Shown here in pieces: positions 61,860-64,000 of a DNA stretch of 64,000 bases. Positions within the stretch are counted from its first letter, which is position 1; each line of letters opens with the position of its first letter. Below the pieces are notes generated by a model. It saw only the letters and a program-made list of their open reading frames with translations, had not been told where the DNA came from and ran no database searches. The DNA comes from Streptomyces katrae (GTDB lineage Bacteria > Actinomycetota > Actinomycetes > Streptomycetales > Streptomycetaceae). The translations under genes and the position numbers were made by a program. The stretch lies in assembly GCF_002028425.1 (NCBI RefSeq), contig NZ_CP020042.1, positions 5,307,560-5,371,559 on the forward strand, in the 5' to 3' direction.

Positions 61860-63091
61860 GACTGGGGACCCCCAAGTGCTTCGTCGATCAGTGCGTCGAT
61901 GCGGGCGAGGCCCGCCTCACGGCTCAGGTGGGCCGCCACGTGGACGGGCCCGGCCGCGCCCAGCGCGTCCGCGCCCCCGGGGTCCTCCGCCAGGGCCCGG
62001 ACGGCCTTCAGGAGGGCCTCGGGGTCCTCCGGCGGTACGAGGACGCCGGCGCCCGAACGCTCCACCTCCTGGGCGGTCCCGCCCTGCGCCGCGACGGAGG
62101 CGACGACGGGCCGGCCGGCCTGGAAGTAGGAGGTGAGCTTGGACGGAACGCTCATGTCCAGCACGGCCGCGTGCTGCGTGACCGCGAGCACGTCCGCCGC
62201 GGCGAGGATATCGGGGAACTCCCCGTCGGCGGCAGGGGGGATGATGTCCAGGTTGGGCACGTCGGCGGCGAGCTCGGCGAGGGCCGCGCGCCGGCTGCCG
62301 TCGCCCATGAGGACGAAGCGGACGCGCGGGTCGAGCCGGGCGGCGCCGACGAGGACTTCCAGGCCCTGCTTGAGGCCCATGTTGCCGGAGTGCAGGACCA
62401 CGGTCTGGTCCGGCGCCCAGCCCAGGTGGCGCCTGGTCTCCCCGCGGGGCTTGGTGGGCCCGGGCACGTGCGACCAGTTGGGCACCACGCGGATCCGCTT
62501 CGGGTCCACTCCCATGCCCACGACCCGGTCCACGAATGTCTCGTGGATGACGCCGACCAGGGCGCCCCGCTTGAGGGCGTACGCCTCCGCCCGTCCGGCC
62601 AGCGCGGCCGCCTTGTCCCCGCCGCTGATGCCGCTCTGCGCGGCGGCGGCCCCCATCAGGTCCTGGACCACCGGGACGAACGGGACCTTCCAGCGGGCGG
62701 CGAGCCGCGCGGCCAGCACCCCGCCGGCCAGGCTGGGCATCTGGGCCATCACCGCGTGCGGCTTCGGCATCCGGGGCGGGGCCACCGCCCCGTGCAGCAG
62801 AATCGATCCTTCGAACAGGGCCCGCTTCACGGCGGTCTGGTGGGCCGGGACGGTGTGCGCGCGCCGGTGCACGGTGACGCCCGCGCGCCGTTCGGTGCGC
62901 CGCAGCGCTCCCTTGTACTCGGGCTCCAGGGACCAGGCCGGATAGTGCGGCATACCGGCCAGAACGTGGGTGTCATGGCCGGAACTCGCCCAGTGCTCCG
63001 CGATCTGGGTGGCGTACGGGCCTATACCCGCGTGCTCCGGGGCGTAGTTGGTGGAAACCAGCAACAGCCGCCGGTGGCCGGATGTGGACAC
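61856..63091 (-). CDS. GT4 family glycosyltransferase
   Basis: A 411-residue GT-B enzyme. N-terminus RRLLLVSTNYAPEHAGIGPY and MPHYPAW are typical of WcaI-like EPS transferases. The donor half has TVVLHSGNMGLKQGLEVLV, RFVLMGDGSRRAALAELA, and VPSKLTSYFQAGRPVVASV, where the usual E of EX7E is replaced by a WcaI-like Pro-Ser-Lys segment. GTG 63091 has GGGGA six bases upstream. First gene of the minus-strand EPS operon that ends with the flippase. Confidence 0.88.
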   Translation of the reverse strand: MSTSGHRRLLLVSTNYAPEHAGIGPYATQIAEHWASSGHDTHVLAGMPHYPAWSLEPEYKGALRRTERRAGVTVHRRAHTVPAHQTAVKRALFEGSILLHGAVAPPRMPKPHAVMAQMPSLAGGVLAARLAARWKVPFVPVVQDLMGAAAAQSGISGGDKAAALAGRAEAYALKRGALVGVIHETFVDRVVGMGVDPKRIRVVPNWSHVPGPTKPRGETRRHLGWAPDQTVVLHSGNMGLKQGLEVLVGAARLDPRVRFVLMGDGSRRAALAELAADVPNLDIIPPAADGEFPDILAAADVLAVTQHAAVLDMSVPSKLTSYFQAGRPVVASVAAQGGTAQEVERSGAGVLVPPEDPEALLKAVRALAEDPGGADALGAAGPVHVAAHLSREAGLARIDALIDEALGGPQS

Positions 63092-63218
63092 TGAACGTCC
63101 CCTTCTCCCCTGGATGATGCGCACGTCACCCTATGCGTTCACCGACAGGCTGTGGAACGTGCGCGCTATTGTCTGCTAATCCGCCGCGCCGGGGGGCGCG
63201 GCCTGTGGGGGGTAACTG

Positions 63219-63740
63219 ATGACGGAGCACCACATGTCCGATGCCGTGCCGTCCGCGCGCCGGCCGTACCGGGTGGGCTACGCGCCCGGTGCCTACGACC
63301 TGTTCCACATAGGCCACCTCAACATCCTCCGGCACGCCCGCAGCCAGTGCGACTACCTGGTGGCGGGCGTGGTCTCGGACGAGATGGCCGAACTGGCCAA
63401 GGGGCGCCGCCCGATGATCCCCCTGGTCGAGCGGCTGGAGATCGTCCGCAGCGTCAAGTACGTCGACGCCGCCTTCGTCGAGACGGTCCCGGACAAGGTG
63501 GAGACGTGGAAGCAGGTCCGCTTCGACGTCATCTTCAAGGGCGACGACTGGCGCGGCACGCCCAAGGGGGCCAAGCTGGAACGGGACTTCGCCGCCCACG
63601 GGGTCGACGTCGTCTACTTCCCCTACACGGTGCACACCTCCAGCACCCAGCTGCGCCGGGCCCTGGACGCCCTCGCCCAGCCGCAGCCCGTGCCCCTGCA
63701 CCAGCCGCTGGCCGAGCCCCTCACCGCCGAACGGCGCTGA
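63219..63740 (+). CDS. Cytidylyltransferase-like protein (TagD type)
   Basis: A 173-residue nucleotidyltransferase. The HxGH motif lies in YAPGAYDLFHIGHLNILRHA, the second motif is VVSDEMAELAKGRRPMIPL, and DVIFKGDDWRGTPKG fits the binding loop of glycerol-3-phosphate cytidylyltransferases. It would make a CDP-activated alcohol, such as CDP-glycerol. ATG 63219 has GGGGGG six bases upstream. The 3' end overlaps the convergent membrane gene by 20 bp. A polymer decorated with glycerol phosphate is possible (inference). Confidence 0.87.
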   Translation: MTEHHMSDAVPSARRPYRVGYAPGAYDLFHIGHLNILRHARSQCDYLVAGVVSDEMAELAKGRRPMIPLVERLEIVRSVKYVDAAFVETVPDKVETWKQVRFDVIFKGDDWRGTPKGAKLERDFAAHGVDVVYFPYTVHTSSTQLRRALDALAQPQPVPLHQPLAEPLTAERR

Positions 63741-64000
63741 GCTCCCGGAACCACTTCGCCAGGAAGGCGAGCAGGAACAGCGCGGCGACCGCGCCCAGCC
63801 CCGCGTACGCCCAGCGGAACAGCGCCCCGCCGCCCAGCAGCAGGAACACCAGGCAGAACACCCCGTAGTCCACGGGCAGCAGCGCCACCGCGCGCAGCGT
63901 CGACGGCGCCGCCGCGGGGCTCCCCGGGGCGGCCTTGGGCTTGAGCTTCTCGGTGAGCAGCCCGCCGAAGAAGGTCACCACCGCGGCGAACTGGAAGCTC
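63721..64000 (-). CDS. Membrane protein C-terminus, possibly a CDP-alcohol phosphatidyltransferase (5' end outside window)
   Basis: The frame is open to the window edge and reads SFQFAAVVTFFGGLLTEKLK near its start and LAFLAKWFRELSAVRR at its end, with two hydrophobic segments between (VDYGVFCLVFLLLGGGALF; YAGLGAVAALFLLAFL). In Streptomyces a gene with this tail often sits beside the TagD-like gene and belongs to the CDP-alcohol phosphatidyltransferase family, which would use its product. Only 93 codons are visible, so this is a guess from context. Confidence 0.5.
   Translation of the reverse strand, partial: SFQFAAVVTFFGGLLTEKLKPKAAPGSPAAAPSTLRAVALLPVDYGVFCLVFLLLGGGALFRWAYAGLGAVAALFLLAFLAKWFRELSAVRR

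Overview
The window is very GC-rich (about 70% or more), with short intergenic gaps, GTG and occasional TTG starts, frequent 4-bp start/stop overlaps and several DUF families typical of actinomycetes (DUF3817, DUF5937, DUF5919, DUF6114, DUF6193, DUF6230, DUF6891). All of this points to a Streptomyces chromosome. Gene order in the left half (icmA, thioredoxin/TPR, pyk, ackA, pta, pfkA, glgB, mak, treS, glgE, glgP) agrees with the conserved Streptomyces core as I remember it. The right half is accessory.

Left part (1-36.7 kb). Three overlapping AIM24-family genes are followed by small DUF3817 membrane proteins, a thiamine-binding protein, an ArsR-type regulator divergent from an MFS exporter, and a MarR regulator. 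Then comes icmA, the large subunit of isobutyryl-CoA mutase, with a striking perfect palindrome in its promoter. After a TetR gene and a thioredoxin/TPR co-chaperone there is a three-gene envelope unit: DUF6230, DUF6114 and a Pro/Ser/Ala-rich secreted protein. A central-carbon block follows: pyruvate kinase, acetate kinase, phosphotransacetylase and phosphofructokinase. After a few regulators and a thioredoxin comes the complete GlgE alpha-glucan pathway. TreS makes maltose and trehalose interconvert, Mak makes maltose 1-phosphate, GlgE polymerises it, GlgB branches the chain, and GlgP (divergent) breaks glucan down. An Lrp-type regulator, a second MFS exporter and a small secreted protein close this part.

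Right part (36.8-64 kb). A secreted M4 metalloprotease precedes a broken-up exopolysaccharide locus. It contains a priming sugar-phosphate transferase, GDP-fucose synthesis (Gmd, Fcl), a large secreted FN3/LamG/DNRLRE protein, two GT4 glycosyltransferases, an acetyltransferase, a Wzy-like polymerase, a Wzx-like flippase, a Wzz/BY-kinase-like protein with no visible Walker A lysine, and at the right edge a cytidylyltransferase with the tail of a membrane protein. Three insertions split the locus: (a) about 46.9-50.5 kb, an XRE-DUF5919/NUDIX/HD group with a deleted IS5-family relic and a DUF6891 gene; (b) 51.7-53.1 kb, an orphan TnpB element with a LexA-like box upstream and an omega-RNA-like right end; (c) 55.2-58.9 kb, an island bounded by two inverted repeats of about 400 bp that holds a frameshifted IS5 transposase, a DUF6193 gene, gene fragments and several copies of a repeated module.

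Regulation seen directly: at least nine genes have a TANNNT hexamer ending exactly 7 nt before the start codon, the arrangement expected for leaderless mRNAs. Strong GC-rich hairpins separate most convergent gene pairs. I saw no tRNA, rRNA, CRISPR array, replication origin or PKS/NRPS genes. All family assignments are by eye from the translated sequence.
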